The notes: generated from the letters alone by a model not told the origin. Positions 45,881-57,885 are shown, counted from the stretch's first letter. The stretch is 64,000 nt of DNA from Cocos nucifera (GCA_006176705.1 QRFJ01000388.1:248001-312000), one strand, 5' to 3'. Numbers and translations: made by a program.

Positions 45881-48129
45881 CTTTTATGTTGTTACTTTTG
45901 TTTTGTTGGCCTCTTCTCTAAATAAATTTCATTCAAACCGAGTGGAATAAGTTCCTTGTTCTGTTACTCAACCAAGATTTGAACTTGCATGAATTACTTT
46001 TTCGATAGAACTAACCCGAAGCAAAAAGACGACAATTGAAGAGGAAAACAGAATGTAAAATTTCCGCTAGGGGCTTCATGAAGCACTTTGGACTAACGGA
46101 TGCAATACCATTTGGTGCACATCTAAGAACATTTTTATAAACAATGATGAGGACAAGGGTAACATGATCCAATAATATTTAAATAGGGAGACTTTTTTAA
46201 GAAATCAATCTTTTCTACAGATTTTATAATTATTTTTGTGAAATCTTTTTAAACTATAATAATAGTAGATATAATCTACTTTCCTACTTGTAGCCGCAAA
46301 AATAATTAATCCATCTACTTTCAGGGGCATCAAAACAGAAACGCAAGCGACTAAAAGAGTAGTTCTTGTCATCTTGGGTTGCTAGGCCAGGATAGTCTTG
46401 GGCTAAGGCATACCTCATGTAGCCATGCCCAACCCACAATTTCTCGTGTTGCACTTGAACTTAGGCTAAGTAATGCGATGGCCCGGTTAGGACCAGTTCC
46501 AGGACAAGAATAGCCCAGATGGTCCAGCATTATAATTGTTAAACATTATGTTTCATTATAATTGCTAAACATTATATTTACCCTTATATATTTTAAAGAT
46601 AAATTAAGATAAACCATGGGTATTTTCTCAAGAGATTTAAAAAAGGAAAAAAGAAAAGATAAAGAATTGGTACTTCTTTAACTAAACATAGAAATTTTTG
46701 AATTCTTCATTGCTACTGGTATTGTATTATAGTGTTTCTAGACACAACCTTGAACACATCATGAAGTCATAGGGCAGGGGTAGGATTGAGCTCTTGAGCT
46801 CATAAGAAGTTAAGCTGAAATTGTTAAGCTTAAGCTCGATCTGGCCCAACTCATCTAATCCCAAAAATGGCAAGAAACTAATTATCTTTTCCAATTGATT
46901 ATGTGCATTTTGTTGGCAAGTAATCCAGCTTGAGTTCTAAAATATGGGGACTAGCATGTCTTTTGTAATTATGTAGCTGGAGAAGTCTTTTTGTGGTTAT
47001 ATCAGAGATTGAATTCAAATAATACCTTTGCTAAGGTTTAAGAGTTGGAGTGGTACTTGGGAAAGGCTAGCTCCATGTAGAGAAAATTTGAAGCATACCA
47101 TAAGGTTTTGATGGTGTTAGGTTTGCCTTAACCAGGTTTACAATTTATGAAGTTATTTTTTTGTAGAAACTGCTTATTAGAGTTGTCTAATGCTACAAGA
47201 ATTATATTACTTATTTAATAGAAAATAGGATTTAAGGCTCCATATGGATGTGTTTAAAATTTAAGCCTATGGTGCAAGCTGTTGCCACTAGAATCCAAAG
47301 TTGATTGAAGTCGGTAGGTAGACGAAGTGAAGGTGGGATCAATGATGACCTGGGGTGAAATGATTTCAGTTGTTGAGGAGCGAAGATGTTGTTGTGGCTA
47401 TTCAAACTTAAGAATGTAGAACGGATTTAAAATTAAAATTCAGTTACTAGAAATTTTTCAATGATCAAGTTAGCCAAATTTTAAGAGAAATAGTAGAAGA
47501 AAGAATGAGAATTTATAGGAAGAGAAAGAAACCAAAAGAATAGCTTATTATAAGAATCCTTGATTCCTACTATTTAAAGGAGAGGACCGGCGTCCACTGT
47601 CAGAATAGGCAAAGCGTGCATTAACCGCATAGCAACGGCTCTTGTTATATAATAACCATATAGTAATAGACACCCACATCTTACCTATGGTAATAACTTC
47701 TTTAATAGTGAAATGCTGGTCGAGTTGGCATCATTGTCGTGAGATGTGGCCGTGAGCATTAACTGCCTTTAATTTATCTTTGATGGAGCATGTGGCTTTT
47801 CCCCATTGCTTGATCGAGCTAACACTTCGGCAATGACCAAGGTACTTCACCTCGGTCAATATCGATGCTAGCGGCTTCAGTTTATACCAAGGTAGAGATG
47901 ATTTTGGGGGTGGGGGTGGGGGTGGTGATAATGCTACACCTAGCCTTGATTCTCCCCTTAAGGTTACAAAAAATACTAACTTATAGTTAGAGAAGAGGAC
48001 CATAAAATAATATATTTCAAATGCTATTTAACGCAGATGCTACCGTAAATTACCTGGTATACTAGTTGAAATTTTTAAAATTTTGAGTTCTAATTATTAT
48101 TTGAGAAAACTTGCAGGGGTAAAAGTGTA
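45881..48129. other. Intergenic DNA without recognised genes
   Basis: No coding or RNA gene is supported. A (GGGGGT)n-like run lies at about 47907-47925, making a spurious Pro-rich frame on the minus strand. The stretch 47580-48000 is less AT-rich and may be an old LTR or transposon fragment, but no homologous partner is present in the window. Confidence 0.35.
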
Positions 48130-48140
48130 TTATAATCTAT

Positions 48141-48182
<42 letters not shown>

Positions 48183-49650
48183 TTCTATGGAGGAGTATTA
48201 TGGTGTTGCCATCTTAGCATCTCAAATGATTTTAACTATGCCATGTAGATTATTATTTTATTATCTATAATAATTTAAAATTTAATTTTTAAATAATAAT
48301 AAAATAATATTTTAATTTTTTTTTAAAAATAATATTTTAAAAATAAAAAATAGAAAATAGATAAGAGATGAAAAATATATAAAAAATTATTATTATTAAA
48401 AATAAAATATTAAATAATAATAATAATATTTTAAAAATACTAATTTATTATTATTTAAAAAAATATATTATATTTTAATTTTAAAAATAATAATATACTA
48501 ATTTATTATATATATATAACAATACTCTATGAAGGAGTATCGTGGTATTGCCACCTCAGCATTTTAAATGATTTTAGTTGTACAATATAGATTATTATTT
48601 TATTATTTATAATAATTTAAATATTATTTTTAAATAATAATAAAATAAAATTTTAAAAAAATAAAAAATAATATTTTAAAAATAAAAATAAAAAAAAGAT
48701 AAAAGATAAAAAATATTTTTAAAAAATTATTATTTTTAAAAATAAAATATTATAAAAATAGTAATAATATTTTTTTTAAATACTAATTTATTATTATTTT
48801 AAAGAGATAGCATATTATTTTTTAATTTTAAAAAATTAAAAATAATATTTTTATTTTTTAAAAAATAATATTTCAAGATCTAAATCGATCCATCAGATCA
48901 GATCAAATCAAATCAAATTAAATAAATTATTTACAAATAAAGCACGATAGTCCATCAATATTTTTAAAAAAATATTAATTTATTATTATTTTAAAAAGAT
49001 AATATATTATTTTTTAATTTTAAAAATAATAATATACTAATTTATATATATATATAACAATACTCTATGGAGGAGTATTATAGTAGTGTTGCCACCTCAG
49101 CATCTTAAATGATTTTAGTTATACCATATGAATTATTATTTTATTATTTATAATAATTTAAATATTATTTTTAAATAATAATATTATTTTTAAATATTAT
49201 TTTTAAATATTATTTTTAAATAATAATATTATTTTTAAATATTATTTTTAAATAATAATATTATTTTTAAATATTATTTATAATAATTTAAATATTATTT
49301 TTAAAAAATTAAAAAAATAATATTTTAAAAATAAAAATAGAAAAGAAATAAGAGGTAAAAATATTTTAAAAATTATTATTTTTTTAAAAAAATATTATAA
49401 AAATAGTAATAATATTTTTTAAAAATATTAATTTATTATTATTTTAAAGAGATAATATATCATTTTTTTAATTTTAAAAATAATAACATACTAATTTATT
49501 TTTTAAAAAATAATATTTTAATTTTTTTAAAAAATAATATATTTTAAGATTTGAATTCATCCATCGAATCATATCTAATCAAATTTAATAAATTATCTAT
49601 AAATAGAGCATGGTAGTTTATCAATTTGAAAGCCAAATCTCTATATTTAA
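48130..49650. repeat. AT-rich block with three diverged direct repeats
   Basis: Three copies start near 48183, 48522 and 49058 with CTATG(G/A)AGGAGTAT, TTGCCA(C/T)CT(T/C)AGCAT and AAATGATTTTA, followed by TTATTATTTTATTAT and long (A/T)-only runs. A second shared motif (CATCNGATCA...AATAAATTATNTA, at 48880-48960 and 49555-49625) marks unit ends. A (TA)n-(ATA)n microsatellite lies at 48140-48182. Unit length varies (about 340 and 540 bp) through expansion of the AT runs. Non-coding. Confidence 0.8.
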
Positions 49651-49689
49651 TAGCCTATGAAAGTTTTGAGAAGGTATGAAAAGAAATGA

Positions 49690-49860
49690 GGTGATGAGGG
49701 TACGATCAGAATCAGCATTTATCAATAGAGAAGAAGAGCCATGGTGGGATAGCACTGGCAGGCACGGAGAAGGTATAAGAATAGAAAGAAATAAAAAAAT
49801 AATAAAAAAATATTATTTTATAAAAAAATAAAAAAAATAAGAGAAAAAAAAGAGAGAGTT
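49690..49860 (+). repeat. Left copy of a direct repeat flanking about 7 kb
   Basis: It shares with 56650-56815, in the same orientation, CAGNATTTATC, GAGCCATGGTGG(A/G)AT, CAGGCAC and a run of AATAAAAAAATA/ATATTATTTTATAAAA. The two copies bracket 49870-56640, including the minus-strand Gypsy derivative. A shorter relative (GGGATCAGCATTTG...) lies at about 49925-49975. Confidence 0.6.
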
Positions 49861-49869
49861 TCTCTCTCT

Positions 49870-51163
49870 CTTTTCAATAGTGGTGCCGAAGGTGGTGGTA
49901 CCAACAAGGATCCTGAGAAGTGCGATTGGGATCAGCATTTGTTAGGAAAGAAGAAAAATGGTAGTAGGATGGTAAAAACTATATCCACATGGATTCTAAG
50001 AGTGTTGCTTTACATACTCGACCTATCCGATCGTTGAATTTTATTTTTTGATAATCACTTTGATTGGTATATGAATTTATTTTTGTGCTATCAGCTTAGG
50101 TTCGAATCTATGGGGTCACATACATAAGAGGTCTCAATTTGATCGGATGGTTGATCAATAATTTAGAATCGTTCTAAGATCAAATAATAAATATGATTGA
50201 TGTTTGACCTAGTGCAAGTACTGTAGGAGAATCGATTAGCAATTAAATTACTAATTAGCTTAATTTGATTAAGCTAAAGGACTGAGATTAAGTTTAATTA
50301 AATATAATTTAATTAGATTTGGTTTGGACTTGATTGGATCAAATTCAATTGGTTTATTGGATGAGCCAATTACAAGAAAGAACAAGTCCCTATTCAATTA
50401 GGACTTACATGCACCCAATTTCTAATTTGATTAAAAATTAAATCAGATTTAAATTTGATTTAATTTAATTTAATTAGGCTCTTAGTTGGACTGATTGTAT
50501 TAGTTTTGATTTAATTAAATTCAAATAATAAGTTGGACTAAATCAAAACTAAAAGTCTTAGTGTGACTAGGATTTCTCCATTTTGTGCCACCTTGCTTTC
50601 CATGCCCTCCTACACCAATTCTCTTGAAATTTTCATGAAAAATTTTATTTTTAGAGAGTATCTATGTGCTTTTTATATCTTCCACCATTTTAGAAGAAAA
50701 TTAGTTGTAGAATAGATCAAAACAAACAAGTTATTTTGACCTAGATCTCTATTGGATAGAGTTTGACACATCATCTTTCCTTATTTCTTTGAGGCACCAA
50801 ATTATCTAATTTTTCTCTAATTTTTTTATGAAAAATAGAAGACTTATTTGCACATATTTCTTAGAGTCTATTAAAAAAAAGAGGAGGGAACACCCAAGAG
50901 TTAGGTGCCCCAATCCTTGCTCAATTTAGACTTGCCTTTCTAGGTATTTGACCTAAACAAGGATTCTGTCATAACTCTCTATTTAAAGAGAGTTAGGGTA
51001 TGAGTTTTCTACAAGTTTTAGACCTGAGAGAGAGATTTGGGACATGAGAAATTTGGGTGCAAAGAAGATCTAGGTGTGGTGCTTTGGGACACAAATCGTT
51101 GTATCCTGGTAAGAGAAAAAGAAGGGAGAAGAAAGGATTCTTCTTCAGGATTTTTTCTTAATC
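49870..51163. other. Host sequence left of the minus-strand Gypsy insertion
   Basis: AT-rich DNA with many TTAATTTGATTAA-type runs and a TATA-like CTCTATTTAAAGAG at about 50980-50993. It could be the LTR of another retrotransposon family interrupted by the Gypsy derivative and resuming at 56100. No second copy exists in the window to prove this. Confidence 0.35.
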
Positions 51164-51168
51164 CCTTC

Positions 51169-51954
51169 TATTGACGCAGAAACTAGTCATCGCCGGAATC
51201 AGTTAAAGCGGAGGTGGACGAGGTAGCCACTGGAGACCTACAAAATGAAGTCCCATCCGGAGCCGATGGGGGGTGGCTCTGGCAGGACCTTCCGACGATC
51301 AAGTCAGCTCTGGCCAACAGGAATGGAGTGCTCAGGGATGATTTTCGCAGAGCTTAGAAAAGAAAAGGAGAGCTTAGAGATCAGAGGTTAGAGTTAGCAT
51401 ATCAGGAGGATCCTTTTTATAGACGGAGCTTGATGGCGACAGCCGTAGCCACATGTGGTGGACCGCTCGAGGTTCGGCAAAGTCAGTCCCAGCGCCGCCT
51501 GCAATGGGTTGATGGTGACAGCCATCACCGTCGGATAGTGGGTCGCTGTCGCCTGTGGCAGATTGATGGTGACCATTCGTCTAGCTTTAATAGCCATGGC
51601 TCTCAGAAAGTAGGCATTGATTAGACTTCGGCATATATCGATCTCAAAGGAGTTCGGACTCCCGAAGAGGAAGCTCAACCGCTGAGGAGTTCCATTAAAG
51701 CCCGGCCATTGGGAGTCTAAGGAGCTCGGCCGCTGGGAGTCCAAGGAGCTCGGCCGCTAAGCAGGTCGGCCAAAGCCCGGCTGCTAGGAGTCCGTAGGAG
51801 CTCGATCGCTAAGCAGTTCGAAGAAGCTCGACCGCTAAGAGTTCGGTCGGCTGTAAGAGTTCGGCCAAGACCCATCCGCTGAAGATCTTCCATGGCTACT
51901 GGCCGCATCAGGCTGGGTACCAAACTTGACTTAGAGCGGAGTTTATCCCCAATA
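51169..51954 (-). repeat. 3' LTR of the Gypsy derivative
   Basis: 786 bp in minus orientation; the TATA box reversed lies at 51412-51421. The part holding GAGCTCGGCCGCTGGGAGTC units (about 51650-51890) is the equivalent of the 45-bp arrays in other copies. Confidence 0.92.
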
Positions 51955-52079
51955 ATAGTCCCCCCATTTTCGAGTTCAAAACTCGAAGGAAGGGAGTACA
52001 GAAAAGATGACTGCCAAAGTCCTCTTCTGAGCTTCGTGCTGGTTCAGGTCGAAGCTCGGAGGGAAGATTTTATCTCCAG

Positions 52080-53355
52080 CCAAAGTTGGTGCGGTCGCTC
52101 GGGGGAGACCTTATCTCTGGCGAGATTGTCTTCGATCTTATCTTTGATCGAGGTTGACTCGGGGGCTCGGGAGAGATCTCATCTCTGGTCGAGGTTGTCG
52201 CGGTCGCTCGAGAGAGATCCTATCTCTAGCCGAGGTTGAACTTTGCTCGCGTTAGGATGAGGTTCTCCTCCTATTCCTAACAGACTGTGGGTTCGACTTT
52301 ACTCATGTTAGGACAAGGTTCTCCTCCTGTTCCTAACGGGCTGTGGGTTCGACTTTGCTCACGTTAGGATGAGGTTCTCCTCCTGTTCCTAACGGGCTGT
52401 GGGTTTGACTTTGCTCACGTTAGGATGAGGTTCTCCTCCTGTTCCTAACGAGCTGTGGGTTCGACTTTGCTCACATTAGGATGAGGTTCTCCTCATGTTC
52501 CTAACGGGCCGCTCGCGTTAGGATGAGATTTTTTGAAGCTCGGAAGAGATCTTATCTCTGGTCGATGTTGGCTCAGTCGTTCGAAAGAGATCTTATCTCT
52601 AGCTGAGGTTGTCCACGGTCGCTCGAGAGAGATCTTATCTCTGGCCGAGGTTGTGGCTCGAGAGAGATCTTATCTCTGGCCGAGGTTTGTCGCTCGGAAG
52701 AGATCTTTATCTCTAGCCGAGGTTGTCTTGGTTGCTCAGGAGAGATCTTATCTCTAGCCAAGGTTGTCTACGGTCGCTCGGGGAGAGATCTTATCTCTAG
52801 CTGAGGTTGACATCGATCGCTCGGGAGAGATCTTATCTCTGGCCGAGGTTGACATCGATCGCTCGGAAGAGATCTTATCTCTAGTCGAGGTTGTCTCGGT
52901 CATTTGGAAGAGATCTTATCTCTAGCCGAGATTGACATCGGTCGCTCGAAAGAGATCTTATCTCTAGCCGAGGTTGTCTTGATCGCTCGGGAGAGATCTT
53001 ATCTCTGACCGAGGTTGTCTACAGTCGCTCGGGAGAGATCTTATCTCGGGCCAAGGTTGACATCGATCACTTGGGAGAGATTTTATCTCTGACCGAGGTT
53101 GACATCGATCGCTCGGGAGAGATCTTATCTCTAGTCGAGGTTGTCTCGATCGCTCGGAAGGGATCTTTATCTCTAGCCGAGGTTGACATCGATCGCTCGG
53201 AAGAGATCTTATCTCTAGCCGAGGTTGTCTCGATCGCTCGAAAGAGATATTATCTCTGGCTGAGGTTGTCCACGGTCGCTCGGAAGAGATCTTATCTCTA
53301 GCCGAGGTTGACTCGGTCGCTCAAAAGAGATCTTATCTTCGACCGAGGTTGAAGG
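52080..53355 (-). repeat. Long tandem arrays between gag remnant and 3' LTR
   Basis: Two interleaved arrays. Array 1 (about 52233-52515) has five units of about 57 bp with GGGTTCGACTTTGCTCACG and TTAGGATGAGGTTCTCCTCC. Array 2 (about 52530-53355, with a few units at 52080-52230) has about 20 units of about 41 bp, each with TCGCTCGGGAGAGATCTTAT and CTCTAGCCGAGGTTG. Every array-2 unit contains the small palindrome AGAGAT-CTT-ATCTCT. Open frames such as 53071-53301 are repeat translations. One extra array-1 unit sits at about 53370-53405. Confidence 0.93.
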
Positions 53356-53569
53356 TCTTTGACCTGCCCGTGTTAGGATGAGGTTCTCCTCCTATTCCTA
53401 ACACGGCGATTATTAACTGCTTTTTTTCCTGTCATCACATAGTTTTGGTGCCCAGAAACAATATTATTGAAAGAAAAGAATTTTATTGAAAGAAAATTAC
53501 TGGCAACGTATTTCCGAATTTCTTGTATTTCAGAGTCGTGGTAGCATTATTCCTCCGCATTTCTTCATG

Positions 53570-55152
53570 CGGACGACCTTTTCTATTTCAGCTGGCCTCC
53601 TCAATTTGGAGTATGCTTCTCTCGATGCTGGGAGGTGTTGAATCGCCGATGTACCAAGTTCCTCCCTGGGGTAATGCTGATGATGCCATGAGGCGGCCGA
53701 CCTTGTCGTTTCTGGTTACGACAGCACCCTTAGCCGATCTTCTCCTATCGAAGAAATTTACCCAGCTGCTCTTTCCTGATGAGCTCCTCAATTTCATCTC
53801 AGAGCTGGATGCATTTCTCAGTGTCGTGGCCGTGGTCACGATGGTAGAGACAGTACTTGCTTCGATCGTGCTTGTTTGGAGGAGACCGTAACCCTTCTGG
53901 TCTTGGCAGCTGATTCTTAATTTCGGTGAGAATCTGAGTTCGAGGAGCGTTGAGGAGGGCGTAGTCGCGGAACCTTCCGGAAGGAGGACTTCTTCGGGCC
54001 CCTCTGTCGGGGCTTCCTTGGTGGCGAGCTCGAGGAGTTCGGGCCCGCCTACTTTCGGAGGGAGTCCGTGAGCGTGGTCGAACTTTGCTCAGCTCTCCAT
54101 CGTCTGCCAGCCGCTCTCTTATGGTTTCTTCGTCCTTCAACTTGAAGGCTTCTTTCGCACGGGCATATCTCTCGACCCGAGCCAGCAGATCGGCGAAGTC
54201 CCTGAGATACTTTTTTTTAGGAAGAACAATAAGTCATTTTTCTGAAGGTCGCCCTTGAGTGCGGCCATCGCAACAGACTGGTCCAAGTCCTGGACCTCCA
54301 ATGCCGCAGCGTTAAACTGGATGATGTAAGTCCGGATGAATTTTCTCCGCTTCTGCTTGACATTCATCAGAAAATCCGAACCTCGGCGCGGACGTCGGCT
54401 GCTGATGAAGTGAGCCATGAACTGACTGCTCATCTGGTCAAAAGAGAAGATCGTACTCAGCTTCAATGCCGAGTACCAATTTCTAACTGCTCCCTTTAAG
54501 GTAGATGGGAAAGCTCGGCACAGTATGACGTTTGAAGCACCATGGAGTAGCATCATGGCACGGAAGACCTCCAGATGATTAACCGGATCAGAAGTTCCAT
54601 CATAGCTTTCAAGTTGATGAAGCTCAAAGTTCGGTGGAACGAATTCTTGCATAATTCGGAGGAAGAAAGGAGGTTCGACGTGGACGTCGGCATGACGAGC
54701 TGGGGCGACGTGGTCGAGCTCTTCAATCCACCGGTCCATCTTCCGCAATTTGTGATCGAGGACGTCGTCTTGGTTGCAGATCTTGGGGGCCTTCCGACTA
54801 CAAATGGGGAAGATCTCTCCAAGAAGAAAATTATGATCCGAACATGGATCCTCGGCTCTCTGTTTTCTTTTTTCAGGGGCGACGGGTATGTTGGCCCTGG
54901 TACTCTTCCTTGGGGCTGATTTTCGATCGATGATGGGTTTCTTGGTGGAGTCGCCATCGGAGGCTGCTGTATGGCCTGCATTGCCTCCATAAGGCCACGG
55001 ACCTATCGAACAAGCAGGTCGAACTGCTTCACATCCACCATGGGTACAGGTGGAATCTGAGCTGCCGGAGCTGAAGCAGGAAAAGACAGACCTGGACGGG
55101 ATTGGGCCACGGCGGCCGTCGAGCACCGAGTCGAAGCTCTCCTGGAAGGCAT
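53570..55152 (-). pseudogene. gag pseudogene of the Gypsy derivative
   Basis: Starts MPSRRASTRC at 55152. After a frame change, the main open part (54137-55126) carries the Gag core: PPNFELHQLESYDG, DPVNHLEVFRAMM, AFPSTLKGAVRNWY, SRRPRRGSDFLM and AALKGDLQKNDLLFFLKK. At about 54210 a one-base shift within a T/A run breaks it; the next frame continues MKDEETIRERLADD... to the zinc-knuckle variant KYCLYHRDHGHDTEKC (about 53815-53860), then a stop and further homologous sequence. It is better preserved than the plus-strand gag, but it still needs at least two frameshifts and has at least two stops. Confidence 0.9.
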
Positions 55153-55282
55153 TTTCTTCTGAAAAAAGAACTCTAGTGAGGAAGAAGAGAGATCTTCGGA
55201 GAGAGAGAAATCATCACCGAGCACTCTTTTAAGAATAAGGGAACCTCAGAGGTTTGGGGTGTTCCTTCCTCCAGCATCAATC

Positions 55283-56094
55283 TATTGATGTAGAAACTGA
55301 TCGTCGTCGAAATCAGCTGGAGCGGAGGTGGACGAGGTGGCCATCGGGGACCTGCAAAATGAAGTTCCGTCCAGAGCCGGTGGGGGGTGGCTCCGACAGG
55401 ACCCTCCGACGATCAAGTCAGCTCTGGCCAACAGGAATGGAGTGCTCAGGGATGATTTTCGCAGAGCTTAGAGAAGAAGAGGAGAGCTTAGAGATCAAAT
55501 GTTAGAGTTAGCGTATCAGGAGGGTCCTTTTTATAGGCGAAGCTTGATGGCGACAGCCGTAGCTGCGTGGTGGCGGGCCGCTCGAGGTTTGGCGAAGTCA
55601 GTCCCAGGGGGAGGGCGCTGTCTGCAGCACCGCCTGCAACGGATTGATGGTGACAGCCATCGCCGCCTGATAGTGGATCGCTGTCGTCTGTGGCAGATTG
55701 ATGGTGACCGTTCGTCCAGCTTTAATAGCCATGGCTCTCAGAAAGCAGATATTGATTGGATTTCGGCATATATTGATCCCAAAGGAGTTCGGACTTCTGA
55801 AGAGGAAGCTCGGCCGCTGAGGAGTTCTGCTAAAGCCCAACCGCTGGGAGTCCAAGAAGCTCGACCGCTGGGAGTCTAAGGAGCTCGGCCGCTAAGCAGT
55901 TCGGCCAAAGTCCGGCTGCTGAAAGTCCGCAGGAGCTCGACCGCTAAGCAGTTCGAAGAAGCTCGGCCGCTAAGAGTTCGACCGGCTGTAAGAGTTCGGT
56001 CAAGACTCGTCCGCTGAAGCTCTTTCGTGGCTACTGGCCGCATCAGGCTGGGCACCGAACTTGACTTCAGTAGGAGCAGGATTTATCCCCAACA
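55283..56094 (-). repeat. 5' LTR of the Gypsy derivative
   Basis: 812 bp; TATA box reversed at 55526-55535. In plus view it runs from TATTGATGTAGAAACTGATC to TTTATCCCCAACA. It is followed by the target duplication CCTTC. Confidence 0.92.
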
Positions 56095-56099
56095 CCTTC

Positions 56100-57399
56100 C
56101 TTCTCCTTTTGTGAGATTTTGAGAGGTGAATCCCTTCACAAATCTCTTTCTTCTCCTTCCGAATATTGGAGGATCCAAGGATTGAAGACGGAGGTTTCAG
56201 ATCAGCCCTCGAAGAAGGATCAGCATAGTATTAGCATGCTGTACTGATTTTCTATCGTTGAACTTTAGATCTTAAATCAGGGCCTTATGTGAACATTTTA
56301 TAGAGGCCAGACATATGTGCGGCTTATAGTGATGACCTTAGCCTCGAATTAGCCAGTTGAAGAATCTAACTTACTAAGATAAGGATGATATGATCTTCTT
56401 TTTCTTATCTAGATTTGATCTAGCATAATTTTGATGTCGATGTGATCCACATCATATTTTCTTATCTCTTAATTTTAGATTTAATAGCATGCTTAGATCA
56501 TGTAATAAGATCTTAGATCTAGAGCTCTTTTATATATTTTAAATAAATTAATATAATTAATTTATGACTTTCACTATCTAATTTTTGAAAAAAAATTTTA
56601 ATTAATTCCTGAAATCCTAGATTGTTTCCTTCAATTGTTATATCCACATTAGGACGGCAGGGTTCAGTATTTATCGAGAGAGAAAGAGAGCCATGGTGGA
56701 ATGATAGGAAGGTACAGCGATATCGACAGGCACATAAAATATACGAGAATAAAAAAATAACATAAAATAAAATATTATTTTATAAAATAATAAAAAAAAA
56801 TATTATAAAATAAATAAATAAATAAATAAAATATTAAAAAATATTTATTATAAATATTTATTATTAAAAATTTTAATAATTATAACTTATAATTATCTAT
56901 TCCGTATAATATATGGATGTTTGATTAATTTATTATTAATGATCTGAAGCAGATTTGCAAAGTATTCCCTGCTAACACCAGCACGCCTGCGCCCCCCACA
57001 GCAAAAAAAGGAAAAAATAAATAAATAAATAAAAAGGAAAAAAATAAAAACTGAAACCAGCAAAATATATTTTCAGAAGTACCCCTACACACCAATCGAG
57101 AATAACGAAAACGCCCCAGTCCCATTAAACACCTTAACTAAATATAGCACACGCCCGTTGAATCTTTTAATTGTCAAACATACCCCTCCAGTGGCCTCAA
57201 TGATTCACCTGAACGGTTCGAAAACCGCCAAAATTGATTGGTTTGCGAGATATTCGGCAGAAGATCAAAGGGTATTATGGTAATATAAAATCCCCGAACG
57301 CACGGATCTCATGCACACTGCCCAACGCCCATGTCTCTATTCAAACTGTTGTCCTGCTGTCTGCACTGGTCCGGTCCTCCACCCTTGCGTCCTTAAAGC

Positions 57400-57401
<2 letters not shown>
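56100..57401. other. Intergenic DNA, promoter side of the DUF630 gene
   Basis: 56100-56640 is probably the right half of the sequence interrupted by the Gypsy derivative. 56650-56815 is the right copy of the direct repeat seen at 49690-49860. 56800-56900 is AT-rich with (AAAT)n. 57000-57400 is likely the distal promoter and leader of the next gene. No other gene is supported. Confidence 0.4.

Positions 57402-57430
<29 letters not shown>
57402..57430. repeat. (GA)n microsatellite in the 5' leader
   Basis: About 14 GA dinucleotides some 460 bp upstream of the DUF630 gene start codon. Confidence 0.95.
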
Positions 57431-57435
<5 letters not shown>

Positions 57436-57621
57436 AGACTCTGCTGTTCTACTTAATAGCAGTTATCTGAGAGGCGAAGAAGGGCATTTTGGTAGGATTC
57501 GGAGTTTCTTTAGAGATGAAAAAAAAGGCTCCTTTCCATCAATACAAGATAGGAAACAAAACCATGAAACCACCCACTGTTATCTTGATCTGAGATCTGC
57601 ACTCCGAGGGGTGGGGAAAAA

Positions 57622-57850
57622 GAAAATCCATAGATATTTGAAGTTCTACCTCCAAAAGGAACCACCTTTCTGTCGATAAAGTTCAGAAAGGGGTAAAAAA
57701 AAAAACAGGGGAGACAAAGAGGAAGAAGAAGAAGGAAAAGGAGAAAAAGGAGGAGAAAATGGAGGCGAGGGAGAGGAAAAAATCCATATATATTTGAAGT
57801 TGTACAGCAAAAAGGAGCCAGCTTTCATTCGGTATAGATTAGAGAGGGAA
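57622..57850 (+). repeat. Duplicated segment in the 5' UTR of the DUF630 gene
   Basis: Two diverged copies (about 57622-57692 and 57778-57850, spacing about 155 bp) share AAAATCCATA(G/T)ATATTTGAAG, AAAAGGA(A/G)CCA and CTTTC...AAGTT/AGATTAGAG landmarks. The spacer is purine-rich (AGGAAGAAGAAG...). It is leader sequence and non-coding. Confidence 0.75.
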
Positions 57851-57885
57851 CAGGAAGAAACAGAGGGAGGAATAGAAGAGGAGAG

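Larger units (their letters stand above)
51169..56094 (-). mobile_element. Pol-deleted, gag-retaining Gypsy derivative
   Basis: A 4926-bp element of the same family as the plus-strand one, with perfect target duplication CCTTC (51164-51168 and 56095-56099). Read on the minus strand: 5' LTR (55283-56094), gag (55152 to about 53570), a short segment homologous to sequence just after integrase (about 53500-53400), tandem arrays (53355-52080), polypurine tract (51970-51955) and 3' LTR (51169-51954). Protease, RT, both RNases H and integrase are missing, so any past movement depended on enzymes from other elements. By eye the LTRs differ at about 26 of 215 aligned bases. The inner and outer 3' ends read CAATA instead of CAACA in both LTRs. 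Confidence 0.92.

Noticed and set aside
48130..49650. CRISPR-like regular repeats
   Set aside because: Eukaryotic AT-rich tandem repeat with variable unit length; no short repeat-spacer structure.
52533..53301. Repeating SREILSLAEV-type open frames
   Set aside because: Translation of the 41-bp tandem array; period near a multiple of three in places keeps frames open.
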